Part shown: piece after piece, positions 15,292 to 22,400 of the stretch | How positions within the stretch are numbered: the stretch's first letter is position 1 | Layout of the letters: every line of letters starts with the position of its first letter | Source: an uncultured Eubacteriales bacterium | GTDB lineage: Bacteria; Bacillota_A; Clostridia; Christensenellales; Aristaeellaceae | Assembly (NCBI GenBank): GCA_902795555.1 | Contig: CADBLV010000236.1 | Location: 1-26,204, forward strand | Direction: 5' to 3' | DNA length: 26,204 bases | Made by a program: the position numbers and the translations under genes | The notes under the pieces: model-generated | Databases searched by the model: none | What the model was told of the DNA's origin: nothing | Seen by the model: the letters and a program-made list of their open reading frames with translations, nothing else

Positions 15292-16747
15292 GGTCAATCT
15301 CCTCTCTGGTTCGGATGGGAATGGTGAAGGAAACCTCGGTTCCCTCCGGCCCGGACACAATCCACAACCCTTTTTTCTTCCTATAATACAGACGGATGCG
15401 CATGTGCACATTTCTCAGCCCGAATCCACTGCGCCCGGGCTCCAGCGCCGCCTGGGAGGAGGGCTGCTCGCTGTCCAGACTTTCCTGCAGGGCGGCGAGC
15501 TGTTCGGCTGTCATGCCCTTCCCGGTGTCCGAAACAACGAAGGTCATCAGCCTGTTTTCCTGTGTCAGCCGTACACAGATCTTTCCGCCGCCGCGCCGGG
15601 CTTTGATCCCGTGATACAGGGCATTTTCCACCAGCGGCTGCAGAAGCAGCTTCACCATGTATGCGTTTTCCAGCCCCTGGGGCGTATCTACCTCATAGTT
15701 TAAAATGTCGCGATAGCGGGTTTTCTGAATGCTCAGATACGCACTGATATGCTGCATCTCCTGGCTCACGGGAATCCAGTCGGCGCCGGCGGACAGGCTG
15801 ATGCGGAAGAAATCGCTGAGGTTCCGCGTCAGCTGTACCACGGCTTCCCTGTTGCCGCCTTCCGCCTGCCAGACGATGGTGTCCAGCGTGTTATAGAGGA
15901 AGTGGGGATTGATCTGGGCCTGCAGGGTCCGAAGCTCTGCCTTGGCCAGATGCTCCTGGTTTTTGCGCGTCTGCGCCATCAGGGCCTCCAGCCGCAGGGC
16001 CATCAGGTTGATCTGATCCGCCAGCTCCTGCATTTCCGCGATCGGGATATCCCGAACCCGGTCGTTGAAATTTCCTTCAGCAATCCGGCGCACGGTTCGC
16101 TCCATCCGTCGCAGCGCCGTGTCGATGGCGTCTGTAAGCCGCCGGGATGCGCTCCCGCTGTACCACCAGGCGGCAGCCAGCAGCAGCCCCTCGGCGATGG
16201 CGGCCGTCCACATGATCTGCTCCAGCTGCTTGCCAGCTGCCGAAGCGCTGCGAATCTCGCCGGAAATAAAGGCGTCTACCATGTCCGCGATCAGCCGCCC
16301 GACGTTTCGAACCTCATCGACGATCGTTTCCATCTCGTCGATAGGTCTGCCCTCAGCCATTCCGTCCCGGATTTTCAGCACATACTGTTCCAGGGTGTCC
16401 AGGGTTCTCTGTGCCACGGTCAACTGCAGATGTCCGTCCCCCGAGGTTTCGGCAAGCAGATCGTCCAGGGTTTTCCGGGCAACGCTCAGTCGCTTGTCCA
16501 CGCTGCTCTTCTCATAGGTCACCTGTCCCGCGGTGACGGCGAAGAGATCTTCCGCCAGGGTGGTTTCAACGATCGGCTTCAGCTCCGAGGCCGCGTTCAT
16601 CCGCCGCAGCATCCCCTGGGTTCGGCTGCTGTAGATCACCATGGTCACGAGCCCGATCACCACCGGCAGCGTCAACAGCGCTGACATGGACGTGATCGTC
16701 TTTCGGATGTTTTTTAGCAGGCGGGTCTGCCGTCTCTCACCGTCCAT
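15269..16747 (-). CDS. LytS/YesM-family sensor histidine kinase
   Basis: A membrane kinase of 492 residues. Transmembrane helices lie at about 20-40 and 182-198, enclosing an extracellular domain of about 140 residues that is mostly helical. HAMP follows, then the His_kinase region QAQINPHFLYNTLD with His282 as phosphorylation site. The ATPase domain has the N-box PLVENALYHGI (Asn375) and G-box DTGKGM (Asp407), plus GFGLRNVHMR. The ATG overlaps the stop of the sensor lipoprotein gene (TGATG) after GGAGGG, and the 3' end overlaps the response-regulator start, so the three proteins are translationally coupled. In clostridial XylFII-LytS-YesN systems a sugar-binding lipoprotein docks on the extracellular part of such a kinase; the same job is inferred here. 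Confidence 0.92.
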   Translation of the reverse strand: MDGERRQTRLLKNIRKTITSMSALLTLPVVIGLVTMVIYSSRTQGMLRRMNAASELKPIVETTLAEDLFAVTAGQVTYEKSSVDKRLSVARKTLDDLLAETSGDGHLQLTVAQRTLDTLEQYVLKIRDGMAEGRPIDEMETIVDEVRNVGRLIADMVDAFISGEIRSASAAGKQLEQIMWTAAIAEGLLLAAAWWYSGSASRRLTDAIDTALRRMERTVRRIAEGNFNDRVRDIPIAEMQELADQINLMALRLEALMAQTRKNQEHLAKAELRTLQAQINPHFLYNTLDTIVWQAEGGNREAVVQLTRNLSDFFRISLSAGADWIPVSQEMQHISAYLSIQKTRYRDILNYEVDTPQGLENAYMVKLLLQPLVENALYHGIKARRGGGKICVRLTQENRLMTFVVSDTGKGMTAEQLAALQESLDSEQPSSQAALEPGRSGFGLRNVHMRIRLYYRKKKGLWIVSGPEGTEVSFTIPIRTREEIDHDESLPR

Positions 16748-17724
16748 CAGAAGCCCTCCACGGCCGGATCTGATAAATCGTCAAAATCGCTGAAAATCCC
16801 TTCCTCCGGATGGGTTACCCGGGGAATCTCCAGGCCTTTCTTCAGACCTTTCACCAGTTCCATCAGATCTTTTCCCAGATCGGGCGTGCATTGCACCACG
16901 CAGTTGATTCTTCCGGCCTTCAGCGCATCTACTGCTTCTTTCTCTCCGTCAACCGTGATCATGAGGATGTCCTTCCCCGGGACGATGCCTGCTTCTTCCA
17001 GCACATCCAGGGCCCCCAGGGTCATGGCGTCATTATGACTGTAGATTACGTCGATTCCGTCCCGGCCGAATTGCGTCAGCAGGGTCTTCATGCATTCCTC
17101 GCCCTTGCTCCGCAGAAAATCGCCACAGATGCTGGCGATCACTTCAAAGCGGGGATCTTCCCGAATCACGTCCATGAATCCCTGCTGCCGATCCCGCATG
17201 GGAGTGGATTCCAATGTGCCGCTGATCTCGGCAATCCGCATTTTCTTTGCGCCGAGGGCGTCTGCCTTCCGGATCAGGTATTCGCCGGCGCGTTTTCCCT
17301 CTGCATAAAAGTCTGCTCCCACATAGGCCGTGTAAAGATCGCTGTCAGGGCTTTCGATCATCCGATCCACCAGAATGACCGGAATCCCGGCCGTTCTTGC
17401 TTCCTCCAGGACGTTTTCCCAGCCGGTTTCCACGATCGGGGAGAAGGCGATCACGTCCACCTGATAGGCGATGAAGGAACGGATGGCATCAATCTGCTTT
17501 TCCTGCTTTTGATTGGCGTTTTCCTCCATCAGCCCGAAACCGTAATCCCTGGCTGCGGCCTCTATGCTGGCGGTATTCGCCATACGCCATGAGCTCTCCG
17601 CTCCGAGCTGACTGAATCCCAGCACAATGGAATCCGCTTTTTTCTCCGCTTCCGGCACCTTTGAACAGGCGCACAGCAGGAAAAATAAAGCGAAACAGAG
17701 CATCAGGATGACTTTCCGTTTCAT
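16747..17724 (-). CDS. Sugar-binding lipoprotein, YtfQ paralogue, probable sensor subunit
   Basis: A type I sugar-binding protein of about 325 residues, the same length as the importer's binding protein. MKRKVILMLCFALFFLLCAC followed by SK is a lipoprotein signal with lipobox LCAC, so it is anchored outside the membrane. The body carries the YtfQ blocks SQLGAESSWRMANT, VDRMIE, RDRQQGF, CGDFLRSKGEECM, SHNDAMT and VDGEKEA. Compared with the importer protein, the equivalent of ribose-binding-protein Gln235 is Gln here (VVQCTP) and Glu there (NVECNP). The ATG at 17724 follows AAAGGGGG by 8 bases; a TTG at 17769 has no ribosome site. It is first in an operon with the kinase and regulator, which argues for sensing, not transport. 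Confidence 0.88.
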   Translation of the reverse strand: MKRKVILMLCFALFFLLCACSKVPEAEKKADSIVLGFSQLGAESSWRMANTASIEAAARDYGFGLMEENANQKQEKQIDAIRSFIAYQVDVIAFSPIVETGWENVLEEARTAGIPVILVDRMIESPDSDLYTAYVGADFYAEGKRAGEYLIRKADALGAKKMRIAEISGTLESTPMRDRQQGFMDVIREDPRFEVIASICGDFLRSKGEECMKTLLTQFGRDGIDVIYSHNDAMTLGALDVLEEAGIVPGKDILMITVDGEKEAVDALKAGRINCVVQCTPDLGKDLMELVKGLKKGLEIPRVTHPEEGIFSDFDDLSDPAVEGF

Positions 17725-17787
17725 CAAACGTTCCCCCTTTGGGATGATCTGCACAGGGATCATGAACAAACGAAATTTCCGGACAAC

Positions 17788-17816
17788 AGTGTATCACACG
17801 TGTCAAATGCTTTCAA
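17788..17816 (-). promoter_or_regulatory. Promoter of the sensor-kinase-regulator operon
   Basis: On the minus strand TTGAAA (17816-17811) is separated by 17 bp from TACACT (17793-17788). The spacer contains the 8-bp palindrome ACACGTGT (17796-17803), a possible operator. The start codon is about 64 bp downstream of the -10. Confidence 0.6.
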
Positions 17817-17844
17817 TATCCGGGAGTACCATTTGAGGAAGTGC

Positions 17845-17879
17845 CAGAGGTTTTTACATCGCCGGAAACAGAGGTTTTT
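17845..17879 (+). promoter_or_regulatory. Two CAGAGGTTTTT direct repeats, 24-bp period, before the GH5 promoter
   Basis: CAGAGGTTTTT occurs exactly at 17845-17855 and 17869-17879, the second ending next to the -35 (17881). Repeats on one helix face directly upstream of a -35 are the usual place for an AraC-type activator. The same block lies 29 bp above the -35 of the divergent sensor operon, so it could serve both. A related CGGAAA-CAGAGG arrangement is seen in the importer promoter. Confidence 0.55.
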
Positions 17880-17880
17880 C

Positions 17881-17910
17881 TTGACAGCAAGCGGGGATCT
17901 CGATTAGAAT
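17881..17910 (+). promoter_or_regulatory. Sigma-A-type promoter of the GH5 gene
   Basis: A consensus -35 TTGACA (17881-17886) is followed after 18 bp by TAGAAT (17905-17910). The ATG lies 35 bp further on, behind GAGGAG. Confidence 0.75.
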
Positions 17911-17945
17911 AATCCTGCAGAAAACAACAGCGAGGAGACAGTGCG

Positions 17946-18896
17946 ATGAAGATGAAAGATTTCGGTTTCTACCGCGGAGTGAATCTGGGAGGCTGGCTTT
18001 CCCAATGTGATTATTCCCGGGAACGGATGGATCATTTTGTGACGGAAAAGGATTTCGACCGAATTGCGTCCTGGGGTCTGGATCATGTCCGGATTCCTGT
18101 GGACTACAATGTGCTGGAAAATGAGGACGGAACATATAAGCAGGACGGGTTTGACCGGCTGACCCGGGCGATTGCCTGGGCCAAGGCCCGGAAAATGCGG
18201 GTCGTTCTGGATTTGCACAAAACCGCCGGTTTTTCGTTCGACGCGGCCGAAAAGGAAGCGGGATTCTTCTTCAACGAAGCCTGTCAGGAGCGGTTCTATC
18301 GCCTCTGGGAGGAGCTGGCCCGACACTTCAACGATCCGGAACATGTTGCCTTTGAGCTGCTGAACGAAGTGACGGAAAAGGAATTTATCGGCGCCTGGAA
18401 CCGGATTTCCGCGGAATGCATCCGCCGGGTTCGGGCGCTTTGCCCGAAGACGCTGATTCTGATCGGCAGCTACTGGAACAACAGCGCTTCTGCCGTGAAG
18501 GATCTGGTTGCGCCGGCTGACGACCGGGTGATTTACAATTTCCATTGCTACGAGCCGGTTCAGTTTACCCACCAGGGGGCCCACTGGGTGCCCGGGCTGG
18601 ACATGGAAAAGCGGATTTCGTTCGCCGAGAGCGGCACGGATGAGGCGTATTTTGAGGAGCTGTTTGCCCCCGCGATCCGCGCGGCTCAGGAGCGCGGAAC
18701 CTGCCTTTACTGCGGGGAATACGGGGTGATTGACAGGGCGTCGCCGGAGGACACGGTGCGCTGGTATGAAACGATCCATCGGGTGCTGGAAAAGCACGAG
18801 ATTTCCAGAGCCGCCTGGAGCTATCGGGAGATGGATTTCGGCATCGGAGATCAGCGCCTGGACGCTGTACGTGAACAGATCGTACAGGCTTTGTAA
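17946..18896 (+). CDS. Cytoplasmic GH5-family glycoside hydrolase
   Basis: A retaining glycosidase of 316 residues with the (beta/alpha)8 pattern of family GH5. RGVNLGGWL opens the barrel, followed by the conserved Arg and His regions HVRIPVDY and DLHK (His91). The acid/base Glu141 is in FELLNEV, the substrate-site motif is NFHCYEP (about 198-204), and the nucleophile Glu258 is in YCGEYGV. There is no signal peptide, membrane helix or carbohydrate-binding module, so it should act on oligosaccharides after import. It is divergent from the sensor operon and shares a repeat-bearing upstream region with it, so it is probably induced by the same sugar. GH5 covers many beta-linked substrates (glucans, mannans, others), and the specificity cannot be read from sequence by eye. 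The start is supported by GAGGAG about 8 bases upstream. Confidence 0.9.
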   Translation: MKMKDFGFYRGVNLGGWLSQCDYSRERMDHFVTEKDFDRIASWGLDHVRIPVDYNVLENEDGTYKQDGFDRLTRAIAWAKARKMRVVLDLHKTAGFSFDAAEKEAGFFFNEACQERFYRLWEELARHFNDPEHVAFELLNEVTEKEFIGAWNRISAECIRRVRALCPKTLILIGSYWNNSASAVKDLVAPADDRVIYNFHCYEPVQFTHQGAHWVPGLDMEKRISFAESGTDEAYFEELFAPAIRAAQERGTCLYCGEYGVIDRASPEDTVRWYETIHRVLEKHEISRAAWSYREMDFGIGDQRLDAVREQIVQAL

Positions 18897-18906
18897 GACC
18901 GGACAG

Positions 18907-18954
18907 AAACAGAGCGTCGGCCGATTCCGCGGGGAATCGGCCGACGCTCTGTTT
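18907..18954. terminator. Bidirectional terminator between GH5 and aconitase genes
   Basis: AAACAGAGCGTCGGCCGATTCC pairs without mismatch to its complement across a 4-nt loop (GCGG): a 22-bp stem with A-tract and T-tract flanks on both strands. It lies 10 bp after the GH5 stop and 6 bp before the aconitase stop of the convergent gene, so it serves both. Confidence 0.93.
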
Positions 18955-18960
18955 TGGGGA

Positions 18961-20889
18961 TCAGTTGTTTTTTCGCATATAATTGATCAGGCCGCCGGCG
19001 AGGATCATGCCCTTCTGGCGCTCGGTGAGGGGGAGAAGCACCGGATAATCCTCACCTTTGGTTTCATTGCGCAGGATCAGGGTTTCCTTTCCCGCAGCCA
19101 CGGCTTCCCGCACGCCGGGCAGGCTCAGGGTATCCCCCTGGGCGATGCGGTCGTAGTCCGCCTCGTTGGCAAAGGTCAGCGGCAGAATGCCGTTGTTGAT
19201 CAGATTGGCCTGATGAATCCGGGCAAAGCTTTTGGCGATCACAGCCCGGATGCCCAGATACAGCGGCACCAGCGCCGCGTGCTCCCGGCTGGAGCCCTGG
19301 CCGTAGTTGGCGCCGGCGACCAGGAACCCGCCGCCTGCCGCCTTTGCCCGCTCCGGGAAGGTTTCATCCACGGGAGTGAGGCAGAAATCGGCCAGATGGG
19401 GGATGTTGCTCCGGAAGGGGAGAAGCTTGGCGTTGCTGGGCATGATGTGATCGGTGGTGATGTTGTCTTCCATTTTCAGCAGCGCTGTTCCGCTCACGGT
19501 TTCTTCCAGATCGTGTCCCAGGGGGAAGGGCTTGATGTTCGGCCCCCGAACGACCTCCACCGTGCTTTCCGCGCCTTCGGAAACAGGCGGAATGACCAGA
19601 TTGTCATTCACTTCAAAACGGGCAGGCTGTTCCACGTTGAGATCGAGTCCCAGCGTTCGCGGATCGGTGAGGACACCGGCCAGGGCCGTTACGGCGGCGG
19701 TTTCGCAGCTGGTCAGATAGATTCCGGCGGAGGCAGTCCCGCTGCGGGCATAGAAATTTCGATTGTTGGTCCGCACGGAAACCGCATTGGTTTTCGGACT
19801 CTGGCCCATGCCGATGCACGGACCGCAGGCGCTTTCCAGAATACGCGCCCCCGCGCCCAGCATATCTGCCAGGGCACCGTTTTTCGCCAGCATGGTCAGC
19901 ACCTGCTTACTGCCGGGCCCGATGACCAGGCTTACATCCGGATGAACGGTTTTACCCCTGAGAATGCGGGCCACCCGCATCATGTCCTGATAGCTGGAAT
20001 TGGTGCAGCTGCCGATGAAAACCTGATCGACCTTGATGGGGCCGACATTTTTCACCGTATCCACCTTATCCGGCATATGAGGCTGGGCAACCAGGGGCTC
20101 CAGGGCAGAGAGATCAATATCCACGATTTCGTCATATTTTGCATCTCCGTCTGCCCGCAGCTCCTGGAAATCCTCCTCCCGGCCCTGGGCCCGGAGGAAA
20201 GCCCGGGTTACCTCATCGCTGGGGAAAACGGAGGTGGTTGCGCCAAGCTCCGCGCCCATGTTGGCAATGGTCGCCCGCTCCGGCACGGTCAGCGTTTTCA
20301 CTCCGTCTCCGATGTATTCCATCACCTTACCGACGCCGCCTTTCACGGTGAGCCGGCGCAGCACTTCCAGAATGATATCTTTGGCGGCAACCCCATAGGG
20401 GAGCTTCCCGGCCAGACGCACGCCCACAACCTTCGGATAGGTCAGGAAATAGGCGCCGCCGCCCATGGCCACGGCCACATCCAGGCCGCCGGCCCCGATG
20501 GCCAGCATCCCGATGCCTCCGCCGGTCGGCGTGTGGCTGTCGCTGCCCAGCAGGGTCATACCCGGAACGCCGAAGCGCTCCAGATGCACCTGATGACAGA
20601 TTCCGTTGCCGGGCTTGGAGCAGTAAATGCCGTGCTTTTTCGCGACGCTCTGAATATACTGATGATCATCCGCGTTTTCAAAGCCCGTTTGCAGGGTGTT
20701 ATGATCGATATAAGCAACGCTCCGGCGGGTTTTTACCCGACCGATACCCATGGCCTCGAACTGGAGATAGGCCATGGTGCCGGTGGAATCCTGAGTGAGG
20801 GTCTGATCGATCCGGATGGACACCTCTTCGCCGGCGGCAGGCGTCCCGCTGAGCAGATGGGCATTCAGAATTTTCTGAGTCAGATTCAT
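18961..20889 (-). CDS. acn: Aconitate hydratase, monomeric short (Aquifex) type
   Basis: Converts citrate to isocitrate in the cytoplasm through a 4Fe-4S cluster, feeding 2-oxoglutarate and glutamate synthesis. It has 642 residues, shorter than AcnA (about 890), fitting the Aquifex-type branch. The catalytic core shows LLGSDSHTPTGGGIGMLAIG, cluster ligands Cys295 in IGSCTNSS and Cys355/Cys358 in ESACGPCIGMG, then NRNFYARSGT. The swivel domain (about 480-642) carries NYGQGSSREHAALVPLYLG. The ATG at 20889 follows GGAGG by 7 bases; a TTG two codons upstream is rejected. It has its own apparent promoter and a terminator-like hairpin in the leader. Homoaconitase or isopropylmalate isomerase is less likely because both domains are fused and the aconitase motifs are intact. 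Confidence 0.92.
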   Translation of the reverse strand: MNLTQKILNAHLLSGTPAAGEEVSIRIDQTLTQDSTGTMAYLQFEAMGIGRVKTRRSVAYIDHNTLQTGFENADDHQYIQSVAKKHGIYCSKPGNGICHQVHLERFGVPGMTLLGSDSHTPTGGGIGMLAIGAGGLDVAVAMGGGAYFLTYPKVVGVRLAGKLPYGVAAKDIILEVLRRLTVKGGVGKVMEYIGDGVKTLTVPERATIANMGAELGATTSVFPSDEVTRAFLRAQGREEDFQELRADGDAKYDEIVDIDLSALEPLVAQPHMPDKVDTVKNVGPIKVDQVFIGSCTNSSYQDMMRVARILRGKTVHPDVSLVIGPGSKQVLTMLAKNGALADMLGAGARILESACGPCIGMGQSPKTNAVSVRTNNRNFYARSGTASAGIYLTSCETAAVTALAGVLTDPRTLGLDLNVEQPARFEVNDNLVIPPVSEGAESTVEVVRGPNIKPFPLGHDLEETVSGTALLKMEDNITTDHIMPSNAKLLPFRSNIPHLADFCLTPVDETFPERAKAAGGGFLVAGANYGQGSSREHAALVPLYLGIRAVIAKSFARIHQANLINNGILPLTFANEADYDRIAQGDTLSLPGVREAVAAGKETLILRNETKGEDYPVLLPLTERQKGMILAGGLINYMRKNN

Positions 20890-20916
20890 AAGCAAGCCTC
20901 CATTGTGTGGTTAAAA

Positions 20917-20949
20917 AGAGGACCGCCCGTCAGCGCTGGGGCGGCCTCT
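20917..20949 (-). terminator. Terminator-like hairpin in the serS-acn interval (possible acn attenuator)
   Basis: On the minus strand AGAGGCCGCCC pairs with GGGCGG-T-CCTCT (one bulged T, 10-nt loop) and runs into TTTTAACC. It would end transcripts from serS. Because only 27 bp separate it from the aconitase ATG, any aconitase transcript must start before it and read through. Confidence 0.7.
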
Positions 20950-20963
20950 GCTGGGATAAGGCT

Positions 20964-20993
20964 ATTGTAGCTTATGAGATGGGATGGATTCAA
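20964..20993 (-). promoter_or_regulatory. Putative promoter of the aconitase gene
   Basis: On the minus strand TTGAAT (20993-20988) is followed after 18 bp by TACAAT (20969-20964). It lies between the serS stop and the hairpin, so its RNA would begin at about 20957 and include the hairpin in the 5' leader. Confidence 0.55.
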
Positions 20994-21027
20994 TGGCATT
21001 AGCTGGAAAGAACAGGAAAAGACCAAT

Positions 21028-22308
21028 TTATCCGATGTGGTCCTTTCCGCCCATGTACATGCGAAGGGCTTCCGGGATCGCCACGGTGCCGTCCGGGCGA
21101 AGATTGTTTTCCAGGAAGGCGATAAGCATCCGGGGCGGCGCCACGCAGGTGTTGTTCAGGGTGTGGGCGAAATACTTCTTTCCGTCCGCTGCCTTTACGC
21201 GAATCTGCAGGCGGCGCGCCTGGGCGTCTCCCAGATTGGAGCAGCTGCCCACCTCAAAATACTTCTTCTGACGGGGGCTCCAGGCTTCCACATCCAGACT
21301 CTTCACCTTCAGGTCGGCCAGATCTCCGGAACAGCATTCCAGCGTGCGCACGGGGATATCCAGCGTGCGGAAGAAGTCCACGGTGTTCTGCCACAGACGA
21401 TCGAACCACATGGGGCTGTCCTCCGGCTTGCACACGACGATCATTTCCTGCTTTTCAAACTGATGGATGCGATACACGCCGCGCTCCTCAATGCCGTGAG
21501 CGCCGACTTCCTTGCGGAAACAGGGGCTGTAGCTGGTGAGCGTACGGGGGAGACTGTCCTCATCGAGAATGGAATCGATAAATTTGCCGATCATGCTGTG
21601 TTCCGAGGTGCCGATCAGGTACAGATCCTCGCCCTCGATCTTATACATCATGTTTTCCATTTCGGCAAAGCTCATGACGCCGGTGACCACGTTTCCGTGA
21701 ATCATGAAGGGGGGAATCACATAGGTGAATCCCCGGTCGATCATGAAATCCCGGGCGTAGGACAGGATGGCGCTGTGCAGCCGGGCCACATCGCCCATGA
21801 GATAGTAGAACCCGTTGCCGCTGGTTTCACGGGCGGAATCCAGATCGATCCCCTGCAGGCGTTCCATGATTTCCACGTGATAGGGGATGTCCCATTCAGG
21901 CACTACGGGTTCGCCGTACCGCTGAATCTCCACGTTTTCGGAATCGTCCCGCCCGATGGGAACAGAATCGTCGATGATATTGGGAATCACCAGCATTCGC
22001 TTACGAATCTCGGCGGAAAGTTCTTCTTCCTTTGCTTCCAGCGCGGAAAGTTCATCGGCCATGGCCGCCACTTCCGCCTTGACCTTCTCCGCTTCTTCTT
22101 TCAGGCCTTTTTTCAGCAGGCCGCCGATTTCCTTGCTGAGGGTCTTGCGCTTGTTACGCAGAAGATCCGCCTGCTGCAGGGCGTCGCGATACTCCCGGTC
22201 AAAGCGGATGACTTCGTCCACCATGGGCAGTTTCTGGTCCTGGAATTTCTTGCGGATGTTTTCCCGCACCCTTTCCGGATCGTTTCGCAGGAGATTGATA
22301 TCCAGCAT
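21028..22308 (-). CDS. serS: Seryl-tRNA synthetase
   Basis: Class II aminoacyl-tRNA synthetase (426 residues) that charges tRNA-Ser in the cytoplasm. Residues 1-105 form the N-terminal helical arm, a long Lys/Glu-rich coiled coil that grips the tRNA long arm. The catalytic core has TSEH (234-237) where the usual bacterial enzyme has TAE, motif 2 CFRKEVGAHGIEERGVYRIHQF (Arg265), the aminoacyl-site stretch SCSNLGDAQARR, and motif 3 LNNTCVAPPRMLIAFLEN (Arg393). These variations resemble the archaeal/eukaryotic-like branch, though essential arginines are kept. The start follows AGGAAGGAAG. It lies downstream of jag with a 92-bp gap that holds a 17-bp tandem repeat and no terminator, so it is probably co-transcribed with the rpmH cluster. 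Confidence 0.93.
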   Translation of the reverse strand: MLDINLLRNDPERVRENIRKKFQDQKLPMVDEVIRFDREYRDALQQADLLRNKRKTLSKEIGGLLKKGLKEEAEKVKAEVAAMADELSALEAKEEELSAEIRKRMLVIPNIIDDSVPIGRDDSENVEIQRYGEPVVPEWDIPYHVEIMERLQGIDLDSARETSGNGFYYLMGDVARLHSAILSYARDFMIDRGFTYVIPPFMIHGNVVTGVMSFAEMENMMYKIEGEDLYLIGTSEHSMIGKFIDSILDEDSLPRTLTSYSPCFRKEVGAHGIEERGVYRIHQFEKQEMIVVCKPEDSPMWFDRLWQNTVDFFRTLDIPVRTLECCSGDLADLKVKSLDVEAWSPRQKKYFEVGSCSNLGDAQARRLQIRVKAADGKKYFAHTLNNTCVAPPRMLIAFLENNLRPDGTVAIPEALRMYMGGKDHIG

Positions 22309-22326
22309 GGGTTTTGCTTCCTTCCT

Positions 22327-22377
22327 GTTTGCTTCTTGTCGGTCAGTGCTTTTTGTCGGTGCGTGTTTTCAGTCGGT
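22327..22377 (-). repeat. Three 17-bp tandem repeats between jag and serS
   Basis: On the minus strand ACCGACTGAAAACACGC, ACCGACAAAAAGCACTG and ACCGACAAGAAGCAAAC follow each other exactly head to tail. The ACCGAC core is invariant, and A-rich and GCA positions are mostly shared. The array sits 18 bp before the serS start, in the presumed mRNA between jag and serS. Function unknown. Confidence 0.75.
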
Positions 22378-22400
22378 GTCGCGTGGTTTCGCGCTGTCCG

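Noticed and set aside
17796..17803. ACACGTGT as a carbon-catabolite cre site
   Set aside because: It lacks the cre consensus; kept only as a possible operator inside the sensor promoter spacer.
18730..20970. A 746-codon plus-strand open frame opposite the aconitase gene
   Set aside because: It lies antisense to a gene with intact aconitase motifs, has no recognisable domain and reflects GC-rich codon bias on the other strand.
22309..22400. T-box leader of serS
   Set aside because: The spacer is only 92 bp and lacks a T-box sequence and terminator stem; it holds the 17-bp repeats instead.
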